64,000 nucleotides of DNA from Streptomyces sp. NBC_01669 (GTDB lineage Bacteria > Actinomycetota > Actinomycetes > Streptomycetales > Streptomycetaceae), in contig NZ_JAPEQG010000001.1 in assembly GCF_026339735.1 (NCBI RefSeq), positions 1,302,001 to 1,366,000 on the forward strand, written 5' to 3'. Positions 25,142-34,773 of this stretch are shown here, in pieces. The notes under the pieces are model-generated. The model worked only from the letters and a program-made list of their open reading frames with translations. It was not told where the DNA came from and ran no database searches. A program made the position numbers and the translations under genes. How positions within the stretch are numbered: position 1 is the stretch's first letter; each line of letters starts with the position of its first letter.

Positions 25142-26212
25142 GTGCGAACCACCGAAGAGGCACCGGCTCATTCCGCTACCGACGCTGCGGAACTGCCCCC
25201 GAGGCGGCCGCGCACGGTCCTGGTCATGAGCCCCGGACTGCTCGACGACGTCTTCCCACCGCCCGTACGGACCCGGCTGGAGGAGGCCGCAGATCTCCTC
25301 GTCCCGTCCGCGGTCAGAGATTTCGACACACCGGAGGCCGCCGTGGCGCTGGCCTCGGCCGAGGTCCTGCTCACCGGCTGGGGCTGCCCGCCCGTCGACG
25401 CGGCCCTGCTGGACCGGGCGCCACAGCTCCGCGCCGTGATCCACGCGGCCGGCACAGTGAAGACCTTTCTGTCGCAGACGGCGTTCGACCGCGGGATCGT
25501 GGTCTCCTCGGCCGCGGCGGCCAACGCCGTACCGGTCGCCGAGTACACCCTGGCCGCGATCATCATGGGCGCGAAGCGGGTGTTCCCGCTGGCCGGTCTC
25601 TACCGGACCCGCCGGACCCACCGCACCGGCGCCGATCTCGACCGGCAGCACTGGCTCGGTACACACGGACTGACCATCGGCGTCATCGGCGCGTCCCGGA
25701 TCGGCCGCCGGGTCATCGAACTGCTCGGGATCCTCGATGCCGAGGTGCTGCTATACGACCCGTACGTCGACGCCGACGAGGCCGGACGGCTCGGGGTCAC
25801 CCCGACCGATCTGGACACCCTGGTGGCGACCAGCGATGTCGTCACCGTGCACGCCCCCGACACCCCTGAGACCCGTGGGCTGCTCGACGCGCGCAGGATC
25901 GGCCTGATGCGCCCCGGCACCCTGCTCGTCAACACCGCGCGCGGCCCCCTCGTGGACACCGAGGCACTGACCGAGCACCTGGTCAGCGGGCGGCTGGACG
26001 CGGTTCTGGACGTCACATTCCCCGAGCCCCTGCCGGACGGTCACCCCCTGTGGGACCTGCCGAACGTCTTCCTCACCCCGCACCTGGCGGGTGCGCAGGG
26101 CAATGAGGTGGGGCGGCTCGGCGCGCTCGCCGTCGAGGAGCTGGTGCGGTACGCACAGGGCGCGCCGTTCACCCATCCGGTCCACCGGGCCGACCTGGGG
26201 AGGATCGCGTGA
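25142..26212 (+). CDS. D-isomer-specific 2-hydroxyacid dehydrogenase
   Basis: 356-aa NAD-dependent oxidoreductase. The Rossmann motif is GVIGASRIGRR, followed by the family's LVNTARGPLVD (active-site Arg), an acidic residue in LDVTFPEPLP and the catalytic His in LTPHLAG. It reduces 2-keto acids or oxidises D-2-hydroxy acids in the cytoplasm; the substrate is unknown. GTG 25142 is chosen for its GGAGG five bases upstream, over an in-frame ATG at 25067. The following lacI-family gene could start at a GTG overlapping this stop (GTGA), so the two are likely co-transcribed. Placement among glycan genes suggests a step in sugar-acid breakdown. Confidence 0.9.
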   Translation: MRTTEEAPAHSATDAAELPPRRPRTVLVMSPGLLDDVFPPPVRTRLEEAADLLVPSAVRDFDTPEAAVALASAEVLLTGWGCPPVDAALLDRAPQLRAVIHAAGTVKTFLSQTAFDRGIVVSSAAAANAVPVAEYTLAAIIMGAKRVFPLAGLYRTRRTHRTGADLDRQHWLGTHGLTIGVIGASRIGRRVIELLGILDAEVLLYDPYVDADEAGRLGVTPTDLDTLVATSDVVTVHAPDTPETRGLLDARRIGLMRPGTLLVNTARGPLVDTEALTEHLVSGRLDAVLDVTFPEPLPDGHPLWDLPNVFLTPHLAGAQGNEVGRLGALAVEELVRYAQGAPFTHPVHRADLGRIA

Positions 26213-26274
26213 ACCCCACCCGCGCCCAGGCTCTAGGCTCGGCGTCACACAACAGTCACCAGGGGGTGAGTCGG

Positions 26275-27369
26275 ATGCGCCGGCAGAGCACGGCCGCGGA
26301 CGGATCGCGCAGGGCGACCGTCACGGATGTGGCCAGGCGGGCGGGCGTCTCGACCGCCACGGTCTCGCGCGTCATGAACCGCAACTACCCGGTCGCGGAG
26401 GCGACCAGGGAGCGGGTCGAGGCCGCGATGCGCGAGCTCGGCTATGTCGTGAACGCGCACGCCCGCGCCCTTGCCGGCGCCTCCGGCCGCACCGTCGGCA
26501 TCATCGTCAACGAGCTCATCGACCCGTTCTACGCGTACATCGCCCGCGGCGTGGAGCGGGAGGCTGCGCTCGGCGGGCGGCTCTGCCTGGTGTGCTGCGC
26601 CCAGGGCGACCCCCAGCGCGAGCTGGCCTTCGTCGAGCTGATGCACGAGCGCAGGGCCGACGCGGTGATCGTGGTGGGCGGCAGCGTCGCCGACCGCGGC
26701 TACACCTCGGAGCTGGCCCGCCGGGCCCGCGAGCTGGACGCCGGCGGATCGAAGCTCGTGCTGTGCGGCAGGCCGCCGCTGGGCGAGCAGGCACCGACGG
26801 CCGCGGTCGAGTACGACAACGAGGGCGGCGCCTTCGCCATCACCGACCATCTACTGATGCAGGGGCACGAACGGATCCTCTACCTGGGCGGCCCGCCGAA
26901 GCTCTCCACCACCCGCGACCGGCTGGCCGGGCACCGGCGGGCCCTGGAGCTGCGCGGGGTGACACCGGACCCGGAACTGGCCCAGCCCGGCACCTTCAGC
27001 CGGAACTTCGGCTACCGGCGGATGGCGGAACTGCTGCGGGACGGGCCGGACTTCACCGCCGTCTTCGCCGCCAACGACATCGTGGCGGCGGGCGCCGCCC
27101 AGGCGCTGGAGGAGGCCGGGGTGCGGGTGCCCGAGGACATCTCCCTGGTGGGGTACGACGACATTCCGGTCGCCCAGGAGCTACGACCGCGGCTGACCAC
27201 CGTTCATGTACCGCTGGAGGAGATGGGACGGCAGGCCGTGCGGCTGGCCGTCGGCGGTGGGGACGAGGACGACTGGCGCGAGCCGACCACGGGCGCCCTG
27301 CGGCTCGGCACGCACATCGTGGTACGCGATTCCGTCGCACCCCGGTCCGGTCGGTCTACCCGGATGTGA
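26275..27369 (+). CDS. LacI-family transcriptional regulator
   Basis: 364 aa from ATG 26275: helix-turn-helix RATVTDVARRAGVSTATVSRVMN, hinge NAHARALAGA, and a sugar-binding-type sensor domain (VGIIVNELIDPFYAYIARGV, LVGYDDIPVAQELRPRLTTV). It probably controls the surrounding glycan locus through the ACCGCTTAC-type sites. ATG 26275 has GGGGGTGAG just upstream; GTG 26209, overlapping the dehydrogenase stop, would add 22 residues and cannot be excluded. It resembles the regulator at 16131 in layout, but its hinge and recognition helix differ, which fits the different operator motif. Confidence 0.92.
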   Translation: MRRQSTAADGSRRATVTDVARRAGVSTATVSRVMNRNYPVAEATRERVEAAMRELGYVVNAHARALAGASGRTVGIIVNELIDPFYAYIARGVEREAALGGRLCLVCCAQGDPQRELAFVELMHERRADAVIVVGGSVADRGYTSELARRARELDAGGSKLVLCGRPPLGEQAPTAAVEYDNEGGAFAITDHLLMQGHERILYLGGPPKLSTTRDRLAGHRRALELRGVTPDPELAQPGTFSRNFGYRRMAELLRDGPDFTAVFAANDIVAAGAAQALEEAGVRVPEDISLVGYDDIPVAQELRPRLTTVHVPLEEMGRQAVRLAVGGGDEDDWREPTTGALRLGTHIVVRDSVAPRSGRSTRM

Positions 27370-27444
27370 CCGGTTACTGCGCCACTGCCCGTAGTTGACC
27401 ATAGTAAATAACAGTAACTTCCTGAGCCCTCTTGCGGCTCGATA

Positions 27445-27456
27445 GCAACCGCTTAC
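27445..27456. promoter_or_regulatory. candidate LacI operator before first M60 gene
   Basis: GCAACCGCTTAC, sharing ten of twelve bases with the site upstream of the ABC operon, located 71 bases before the M60 peptidase start. Confidence 0.5.
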
Positions 27457-27526
27457 ATGCTGACGGCGAGCTTCACCCGTTCCGCACGCTTCCGCCCCTC
27501 AATTGTTTCTGCAGGGAGAGTTCCGC

Positions 27527-28912
27527 ATGCGTCAGTCCTCTTTCTCCGCCGTCACGCCTCCGGCCGTCGCCTCCGTCCCCGTCGGCCGCCGTTCGGTTCT
27601 CGCCGCCGCGGCCGGCGTCGGAGCAGCAGTCACGCTCGGCACCACCGCCCCCTCCGCCCGGGCAGCCGGTACCGCTGTCGCGGATTCCGCACAGCCCGTC
27701 AAGGTGAGCGTGACCGCGCGGCCCGCCGCCGAGGCGGAGCGGCTGCGGCTCGGACAGGCCCTGCGCGGCTCCGAGTTCCAGCCCACCGGCCTGTACGTCC
27801 CGGCCGCCACCCCGCTCTCGTTCACCGTCCAGCCGAACGACGGCCTGGTACCCACGCTCTGGATCGGTACGTGGGACTACTACGGTGAGATCACCGAGCC
27901 CCGCAGCTACCCACTGACGGCCGGCGCGAACACCGTGACCGACCCGCACGGCGGCCCCGTCTATCTGACCCTGACGGGGGACGGCGAGCGGGCCGGTGTG
28001 GTCTTCCGCTCCGGCGCCGTCCCGATGCCGGTCTTCACACTGGGCCGCACCTCCGAGGCCGACTACCAGCACCAGCTCGACACACTGACCATCTCGCCGT
28101 ACGTCGAACTCCACGCGCCGCACACGATCATGACGCTCACCCGCGACGGCGCGCTCCTGTACCGCGGCGAGGACCATGCGGCGCTGCTCGAACTGGTCGA
28201 GACGATCATCGACTCGCACGCCCGGATCAGCGGGCTCGACGGTTCGAAGCCGGTGCACCGGCGCAAGGCGGGGCCGTACCACTTCACCGAGGTCAGCAAG
28301 GTGCCGACCGGCGTCGGCGCGTACGCCACGCACGGCTACAACGGCTTCCCCCGCGCCTATCTCGACCGGGCCACCACGGTGGAGGGGCTGCGGACCCGCG
28401 GCTGGGGGCTGTACCACGAACTCGGCCATCTGCACCAGCAGATGGCGTACAAGCCGGGCGGTCTGACCGAGGTCACGGTCAACATCTACTCGCTTGCCGC
28501 GCAGCGCACCCTGAAGCAGCCGTCCAACCTCCTCACGATCGATCCGAAGACCGGGCTCACCTATTTCCGGTCCGCGCAGCTCAAGTTCGGCACGGCGGGG
28601 CTGACGTACGAGAAGTCCTTCGGCGCGTACGAGAAGCTCGTCCCGCTGCGCCAGCTGGAGCTCGCCTTCGGTGACGACTTCTGGCCGCGTATGCACAAGC
28701 TGGTGCGCGAGGAGAACCCGCAGTCGGACTACACGGAGACCGACAAGCGCTACCGGGCACTCGCCACCTATTCCAGCCGGGTCTCCGGCTACGACCTCAC
28801 GGACTTCTTCGTGAACACCTGGGCGTTCCCGATCGACGCCGTCGGCAAGGCGGAACTGGCCGCGCTGAACCTGCCGAAGCCGCCCGTCGACCCCAGCACG
28901 CTCACGGACTGA
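27527..28912 (+). CDS. secreted M60-like (mucinase-type) metallopeptidase, copy 1
   Basis: 461 aa with a Tat-type signal (GRRSVLAAAAGVGAAVTLG). The C-terminal half carries the M60/enhancin zinc motif H297-E298-x2-H301 in YHELGHLHQQ, followed by GGLTEVTVNIYS, which supplies the third-ligand Glu. The N-terminal part (about 60-180) is the beta-rich region usual before M60 domains. M60 peptidases cut heavily O-glycosylated proteins such as mucins. ATG 27527 has GGGAGAG upstream; the earlier in-frame codon at 27503 lacks one. The paralogue at 31413 shares the YHELGHLHQQ motif and the NIYSLAAQR stretch; the two flank a PL8 lyase gene. Confidence 0.9.
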   Translation: MRQSSFSAVTPPAVASVPVGRRSVLAAAAGVGAAVTLGTTAPSARAAGTAVADSAQPVKVSVTARPAAEAERLRLGQALRGSEFQPTGLYVPAATPLSFTVQPNDGLVPTLWIGTWDYYGEITEPRSYPLTAGANTVTDPHGGPVYLTLTGDGERAGVVFRSGAVPMPVFTLGRTSEADYQHQLDTLTISPYVELHAPHTIMTLTRDGALLYRGEDHAALLELVETIIDSHARISGLDGSKPVHRRKAGPYHFTEVSKVPTGVGAYATHGYNGFPRAYLDRATTVEGLRTRGWGLYHELGHLHQQMAYKPGGLTEVTVNIYSLAAQRTLKQPSNLLTIDPKTGLTYFRSAQLKFGTAGLTYEKSFGAYEKLVPLRQLELAFGDDFWPRMHKLVREENPQSDYTETDKRYRALATYSSRVSGYDLTDFFVNTWAFPIDAVGKAELAALNLPKPPVDPSTLTD

Positions 28913-28933
28913 TCGCAGGCAAAAGGAGACACC

Positions 28934-31366
28934 ATGAACCTCAGCAGACGCACCCTGCTCGCCGCGACGGGCGCCACCGCGGCCGTCGCGGCCACCTCCG
29001 CCACGACGCTCGTCGCCACGGCCGGCGCCGCGCAGGCGCAGCCCGTGGCGGCCGGCGAGACCGCCGGCACCGTGGGTTTCGACGCGCTCCTCCAGCGCGC
29101 CGAAACCCTCCTGACCGGCGGCGCGTTCGACCTGTCCGACCCCGACGTCGTCGCGGCGGTCGCCACTCTGGACACCACGGCGAGGGGGCTCTGGGAGACC
29201 CTGGACCGCAGCGCCGGGCGGACCGCCCTCTGGCCGGATCTCTCCCCGGTCACCGACCCCGGTAACTTCGGCCAGAGCTACACCCGGCTCCGTACGCTCG
29301 CGACCGCCTGGGCCACCCCCGGCACCTCACTGGCCGGCAGCGCGGAAACGGCGGACGCCCTCGTCGCCGCGCTGCGCTTCACGTACGACACCGCGTACAA
29401 CCCGGCCAAGCGTGAGACCGGCAACTGGTGGTTCTGGGAGATCGGCGCCCCACGGGCGCTGATGGACTGCTCCGTCCTGCTGCGTGGGCGACTGCCCGCC
29501 ACCGATCTGACGGACTATCTGGCAGTGGTCGACCGGTTCTGCCCGAACGCGGACCGTCGCACCAACTCCCCCACGCTCGCCGAGACCGGCGCCAACCGCA
29601 CCGACAAGGCCGTCATCGTCGCGCTGCGCGGACTGCTGGGACAGGATGCGGCCAAGCTGGCATCGGCCCGTGACGCGCTCTCCGACGTGCGCGACTCCGG
29701 ACGCAACAGCCTGTTCCGGTACACGGGTTCGGGTGACGGCTTCTACGAGGACGGGTCATTCGTCCAGCATGACGTGGTCGCGTACACGGGTACGTACGGC
29801 ACGGTTCTGCTCGGCGGCGCCGCCTATCTGCTGTCCCTGCTCGCCGGCTCCGAGTGGGCGGTCGCCGACCCGCAGGTCTCCGTGATGTACGAGGCAGTCG
29901 AGCGGACCTTCTCGCCGGTGGTCTTCGACGGGTTGATGATGGACGCGGTACGTGGCCGGGCGATCTCCCGGGAGCGCGCCGGTGACCACCGGGACGGTGC
30001 GGCGACCGTCGCAGCGATCCTGCTCCTGGCGACCGGCGCACCCGCCGCGTACGCGGACCGCTGGCGCGCGCTGGCCAAGGGCTGGCTGACCCGCAACCGC
30101 ACCACCCCGTTCACGACTCTCGCCACGCTTCCCCAACTGGCCCTCGCCAAGGCCGTGCTGAATGACCGGAGCATTCCCGCCGGGGCGCGCACGACCGGTC
30201 ACTTCGTCTTCGCCGACATGGACCGGGTGGTGCACCGCCAGCCCCGCTGGGCCTGCACACTGTCGTTGTCGTCGAAGCGGATCTCGGCCTACGAGGCCGG
30301 CAACGGCGAGAATCTGCACGGCTGGTACACCGGCGACGGCATGACATATCTGTACGACGGCGACGACCTGGGGCAGTTCAACAACGGCTTCTGGCCGACC
30401 GTCGACCCGTACCGGCTGCCCGGCACCACGGTCGACACCAGGCAGCGCACCGATCTCGGCACGGGCGCCGGCACCTCCACCTACCGTCCGACGAACGCCG
30501 TCGCGGGCGGAGCGGTGCTCCACGACCGGTACGGTGCTTCGGCGATGGAGCTCATCGGTCCCGCGGGCAGTACCCTGCGAGCCAGGAAATCCTGGTTCCT
30601 GCTCGACAACGCGGTGATCGCGCTCGGCGCGGGTATCACGGCGACCGACGGACGCACGGTCGAGACGGTCGTCGAGAACCGCAATCTCGGCACGGACGGC
30701 ACGCAGCGGCTGACGGTCGACGGCGTCCGACAGCCGGCGGAACAGGGCTGGACCGAGGAGTTCGGCCACGCCCGGTGGGCGCATGTCGACGGCGTCGGCG
30801 GCTATGTCTTCCCCGACCCCACTGCTCTTCAAGCGCTGCGCGAGGAGCGGACCGGAACCTGGCGGGCGCTCAACACCGGGGCGGACACCGGCGGCAGCAC
30901 CGATCCGGTCACCCGCCGCTATGTGACACTCTGGGTCGATCACGGTGTCTCACCCACCGATGCGGGCTACGCCTATGTCCTGCTGCCCGGCGCGTCCTCG
31001 GCCGCGACAGCCGTCTGGTCGCACTCGCGTCCGGTCCGGATCGTCGCCAACGACGCCACCGCGCAGGCCGTGGAGGTCCGCAGGCAGGGGCTGACCGCGG
31101 TGAACTTCTGGGCAGCGGCCACCGCCGCCGGGATCACCGCATCCGGACCGGCCTCGGTGCTGGTCCAACGAAGGGACCAGGAACTCGCCGTCGCCGTCGC
31201 CGACCCGAGCCGCACGCAGACCACGGTCACGGTGGAACTGCCCTTCCCGGTGAGCAGGGTGGTCACGGCCGACCCGACCGTGTCCGTGACACCCGGCCGT
31301 CGCCCCGTCCTCACCGTCACGGTCGGTGGATCGCGCGGTCACACGCACACCGCCACCCTCTCCTGA
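28934..31366 (+). CDS. polysaccharide lyase family 8 (hyaluronate/chondroitin/xanthan lyase type)
   Basis: 810-aa exported lyase with a Tat signal (SRRTLLAATGATA, about 1-36). It comprises an alpha/alpha-toroid catalytic domain (about 45-400) and the PL8 beta-sandwich domains (about 420-810). The catalytic set is visible as N221 (TGANRTDK), H279 (FVQHDVVAY) and Y288 (GTYG); the His-to-Tyr spacing of nine residues matches known hyaluronate lyases. NWWFWEIGAPRAL is the aromatic substrate patch. It breaks uronic-acid polysaccharides by beta-elimination. AAAGGAG precedes ATG 28934. It lies 21 bases after the first M60 gene and 46 before the second, one apparent operon. Confidence 0.93.
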   Translation: MNLSRRTLLAATGATAAVAATSATTLVATAGAAQAQPVAAGETAGTVGFDALLQRAETLLTGGAFDLSDPDVVAAVATLDTTARGLWETLDRSAGRTALWPDLSPVTDPGNFGQSYTRLRTLATAWATPGTSLAGSAETADALVAALRFTYDTAYNPAKRETGNWWFWEIGAPRALMDCSVLLRGRLPATDLTDYLAVVDRFCPNADRRTNSPTLAETGANRTDKAVIVALRGLLGQDAAKLASARDALSDVRDSGRNSLFRYTGSGDGFYEDGSFVQHDVVAYTGTYGTVLLGGAAYLLSLLAGSEWAVADPQVSVMYEAVERTFSPVVFDGLMMDAVRGRAISRERAGDHRDGAATVAAILLLATGAPAAYADRWRALAKGWLTRNRTTPFTTLATLPQLALAKAVLNDRSIPAGARTTGHFVFADMDRVVHRQPRWACTLSLSSKRISAYEAGNGENLHGWYTGDGMTYLYDGDDLGQFNNGFWPTVDPYRLPGTTVDTRQRTDLGTGAGTSTYRPTNAVAGGAVLHDRYGASAMELIGPAGSTLRARKSWFLLDNAVIALGAGITATDGRTVETVVENRNLGTDGTQRLTVDGVRQPAEQGWTEEFGHARWAHVDGVGGYVFPDPTALQALREERTGTWRALNTGADTGGSTDPVTRRYVTLWVDHGVSPTDAGYAYVLLPGASSAATAVWSHSRPVRIVANDATAQAVEVRRQGLTAVNFWAAATAAGITASGPASVLVQRRDQELAVAVADPSRTQTTVTVELPFPVSRVVTADPTVSVTPGRRPVLTVTVGGSRGHTHTATLS

Positions 31367-31412
31367 ACAGGCACCTGCGACCGGTCTTCCCCTCCTTCCT
31401 CAGGGAGTACGC

Positions 31413-32756
31413 ATGCACGCTTCCCCTGCCTCGTCCCCGTTCAGCCGCCGCAGTGCCCTCGCCGTCCTGGCGGGCGCGGGCGCCGCGACCCTGCTGGGCT
31501 CCGGGACCGCCTCGGCCCGCCCCGGTACCACCACCGTCCGCGCCACAGCATTCCCCTCGGCGGAGACCGAGCGGCTGCGCCTGGCCACCACGTACCGCGG
31601 CTGTGACTTCATCACGACCAAGCGGTACGCCCCGGCCGGCGCCACCCTCACCGTCAGAGTGCGGGCACCGCACGGAGTGCTGCCGACGCTGCACATCGGC
31701 ACGTACGACAACCACCACGACGTGGTGGCACAGCGGGCCCCGCGCGACCACACCCTGACTCCGGGCATCAACACGCTCACCGACCCCTACGGCGGACCCG
31801 TCTATCTCCGCTTCGCCGGACAGGGTGAGCGCGCCGAAGTGACCTTCCTCTCCGGTGCCGTGAACCTGCCGACGTTCACCCTCGGCGAGACCACGGAGTC
31901 CGAGTTCCAGGCGCTGGTGGACGCGGCCAACGACTCCGGATACGTCGAACTGACCTCGCCGCACGCGATCATCACCGTCACCCGGGACAGCTTCCTCGCC
32001 CACCGGGACGAGGACCATGACGCGTTGATGCGTCTCGTCGAGAGCCTGGTCGCCTCGCATGCGAAGGTCAGCGGGCTCGACGGCTCCCTCCCACTGCACC
32101 GCCGCAAGGCGGGCCCCTACCAGTTCAACGAGGTGTCGAAGGTTCCCGCCGGTGTCGGGGCCTATGCCACCCACTACTACAACGCCTTCCCCGCCGCGTA
32201 TCTCGACCGGCTGATCACCGTCGAAGGCGTCAAGAACCGGGGCTGGGGTTTCTACCACGAACTCGGGCATCTGCACCAGCAGTTCGCCTACCGGCCGGCA
32301 GGCCTGACCGAGGTCTCGGTCAACATCTACTCGCTGGCCGCGCAGCGTATCTTCGGCCAGACCTCCAATCTGCTGACGGTCAACACCACCACCGGGCTCA
32401 ACTGGTTCCAGACGGCGCTGCCCAAGCTCGGCACCCCCGGCCTGAGCTTCGCCACCTCCTTCGGCGCGTACGAGAAGCTCGTCTCGCTGCGCCAGCTCGA
32501 ACTCGCCTTCGGCACCGGCATCTGGCCGCGACTGCACAGACTGATCCGGGAGGAGAACCCGCAGTCCGACTGGCAGACCCAAGACGCTCTGCGCTGGTCG
32601 AACTTCGCCACGTACACGAGCCGGATCACTGGTTACGATCTCACCGACTTCTACGTCGACAAGTGGGCGTACCCGATCGACGCGGACGGCAAGGCCGCCC
32701 TCGCCGCGCTCAACCTGCCCACACCGCCCGTAGACCCGTCGACCCTGACGGACTGA
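31413..32756 (+). CDS. secreted M60-like metallopeptidase, copy 2
   Basis: 447 aa; Tat-type signal SRRSALAVLAGAGAATLLG, zinc motif H282-E283-x2-H286 in YHELGHLHQQ, and GLTEVSVNIYS downstream. It is colinear with the copy at 27527 across its whole length, down to the shared ending PPVDPSTLTD, so the pair arose by duplication with the PL8 gene between them. ATG 31413 has AGGGAG upstream. The proteins differ in many surface positions, so distinct glycopeptide preferences are possible (inference). Confidence 0.9.
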   Translation: MHASPASSPFSRRSALAVLAGAGAATLLGSGTASARPGTTTVRATAFPSAETERLRLATTYRGCDFITTKRYAPAGATLTVRVRAPHGVLPTLHIGTYDNHHDVVAQRAPRDHTLTPGINTLTDPYGGPVYLRFAGQGERAEVTFLSGAVNLPTFTLGETTESEFQALVDAANDSGYVELTSPHAIITVTRDSFLAHRDEDHDALMRLVESLVASHAKVSGLDGSLPLHRRKAGPYQFNEVSKVPAGVGAYATHYYNAFPAAYLDRLITVEGVKNRGWGFYHELGHLHQQFAYRPAGLTEVSVNIYSLAAQRIFGQTSNLLTVNTTTGLNWFQTALPKLGTPGLSFATSFGAYEKLVSLRQLELAFGTGIWPRLHRLIREENPQSDWQTQDALRWSNFATYTSRITGYDLTDFYVDKWAYPIDADGKAALAALNLPTPPVDPSTLTD

Positions 32757-32770
32757 GGAGCACCGCCCGC

Positions 32771-34711
32771 ATGACCCCGCCCTTCCTGCACCTCCCCCCG
32801 ACCGACCGGCTGCTGTCCTCGCGGACCGGCTGGACGCGCGCACACTGGGAGGCCTCGGCCGACCGCATGCTCGACGCGCTCGTCCCTTACGCCACACCGG
32901 GCTTCGCGCAGTACCGGCTGCCCGGCCGGGCCAGCTGGTCGGGCGTGGTGTCGGACGGGCTCGAAGGATACGCACGCTCCTTCCTGATGGCGGCCTTCCG
33001 CATCGCCGGAGCCCGCGGGGACGTCGATCCGAAACTGATCGAACGCTACGCGCAGGGTCTGGCAACGGGCACGGACCCGGCCTCCACCGAGGCCTGGCCC
33101 AGGCTCACCGACTGCTCGCAGCAGATGGTCGAGGCCGCCTCGATCGCCGTCGGTCTGCATGAGACCCGCCCCTGGATCTGGGACAAGCTGGACACCCAGG
33201 TCCAGGAGCGGGTCGTCGACTGGTTCTCCGGCTTCGTCGGCGGTCGCACCTGGGACAACAACTGGCGTCTCTTCCAGGCGGTGTCCGAGCAGTTCCTCGC
33301 CTCGGTGGGCGCCCCCTACAGCCGCTCCGACATCGAGAGCAATCTGGACAGAATCGAGGACTGGTACGTCGGGGACGGCTGGTACACCGATGGGGACGGC
33401 CGGAACTTCGACTACTACATCGGCTGGGCCATGCATCTCTATCCGCTGCTCTGGTCGCGGATGGCGGGCCCGGACGACGACGGCGGCAGGACCGAGGTCT
33501 ACCGGCAGCGGCTCTCCCGGTTCCTGCAGGACTATCCGCACTTCTTCGGCTCCGACGGTGCGCCGGTCCACCAGGGGCGCTCACTGACGTACCGGTTCGC
33601 GGCGCTCGCACCGGTCTGGATGGGGGCGCTGGCCGACTGCACGCCGCTCGCACCCGGACTCACACGCCGGCTCGCGTCGGGCACCCTGCGGCACTTCGTG
33701 GAGCGCGGCGTCCCGGACGAGCGGGGGCTGCTGACCCTCGGCTGGTACGACACGTTCCTGCCGAGCACCCAGCCGTACTCCGGTCCCGCTTCCCCGTACT
33801 GGGCGAGCAAGGGCTTCCTCGGGCTGCTGCTCCCGGCGGACCACCCGGTGTGGACGGAGCGGGAACTCCCGCTCCCCATCGAGGAGTCCGACCAGTACAC
33901 CGCGCTGCCCGCACCGGGGTGGCTGCTGCACGCCACACGGCACGACGGCATCGTCCGGCTGATCAACCACGGCAGCGACCACAACCCGCCCGCCGCCACC
34001 GACGACACCACGGACGCGGACACGGGCGAGGAGGACCCGCACTACGCGAAGCTCGCCTATTCGACGGCGACCGCGCCCGAGTCCGCGCCGCACGCCGTGG
34101 CACGCGCCATCGACGGCCATCTGGCACTCCTCGCTCCGGACGGAACCCCGTCACGGCGGCGCAGGATCCATCCGCTGCGTTGTGAGGACCGCGTCGCCTC
34201 GTCCTGGTACGCGGCCCGGCTACCCCGCGACGACCGCACGTACCGGATCGAGACCGCAAGTGTGCTGCACGGCCCGTGGGAGATCCGGGTGCACCGGGTC
34301 GAGGCGCCGGAGGGTGCGGTGGTGCGGGACGGCGGACATGCGGTCGCGCACGCCGAGCGGCCGTTCTCCTCGTCGGGACCCGGCTGGGCGCTGACGCGTA
34401 CCGCCGACGGTCTGACCAGTGCCGTGGTCGCCCTGTACGGCTGGGACGTCGCGGCGGGCGGGACGCCCGAGGAGGCAGCGGAAGGGTCCGGCGTCGCGCG
34501 GGACGTGCAGTCCAACGCGTACGGGCCGCACTCCGCGATCCCGTATCTTCGGAGCGACCGTCATCCGGGCGGGCGGAGCATCCATGTCTCGCTGGTCGCG
34601 CTGTCCCGCGACACCGTCCATCCGCAGGCACTGCGTGAATCGGTGGCGGTGCGGGCCGATGATGAGTCGGTGGTACTGACCTTCCTGGACGGCACGACGG
34701 TCGAGGTCTGA
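32771..34711 (+). CDS. DUF2264-family protein, probable glycan-active enzyme
   Basis: 646 aa without a signal peptide, so probably cytoplasmic. The N-terminal 370 residues match the DUF2264 (alpha/alpha)6-barrel type, with WTRAHWEASADRMLDAL, ASWSGVVSDGLEGYARS, TWDNNWRLFQAVSEQF and DGWYTDGDGRNFDYYIGWAMHLY. The C-terminal part is beta-rich. Family members sit in carbohydrate-degradation clusters; an (alpha/alpha) barrel with acidic and aromatic residues suggests a hydrolase or lyase of unsaturated or short oligosaccharides. It would fit processing of products released by the PL8 lyase and brought in by the Lpl-type importer. ATG 32771 follows GAGGAG; the gene is 14 bases after the second M60 gene. 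Confidence 0.82.
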   Translation: MTPPFLHLPPTDRLLSSRTGWTRAHWEASADRMLDALVPYATPGFAQYRLPGRASWSGVVSDGLEGYARSFLMAAFRIAGARGDVDPKLIERYAQGLATGTDPASTEAWPRLTDCSQQMVEAASIAVGLHETRPWIWDKLDTQVQERVVDWFSGFVGGRTWDNNWRLFQAVSEQFLASVGAPYSRSDIESNLDRIEDWYVGDGWYTDGDGRNFDYYIGWAMHLYPLLWSRMAGPDDDGGRTEVYRQRLSRFLQDYPHFFGSDGAPVHQGRSLTYRFAALAPVWMGALADCTPLAPGLTRRLASGTLRHFVERGVPDERGLLTLGWYDTFLPSTQPYSGPASPYWASKGFLGLLLPADHPVWTERELPLPIEESDQYTALPAPGWLLHATRHDGIVRLINHGSDHNPPAATDDTTDADTGEEDPHYAKLAYSTATAPESAPHAVARAIDGHLALLAPDGTPSRRRRIHPLRCEDRVASSWYAARLPRDDRTYRIETASVLHGPWEIRVHRVEAPEGAVVRDGGHAVAHAERPFSSSGPGWALTRTADGLTSAVVALYGWDVAAGGTPEEAAEGSGVARDVQSNAYGPHSAIPYLRSDRHPGGRSIHVSLVALSRDTVHPQALRESVAVRADDESVVLTFLDGTTVEV

Positions 34712-34773
34712 GCGCGGGCGTCCGGGCATGGGCGGCGGCTCGCACACGTCCGAGGCGCGGGCGGCACGACGGA

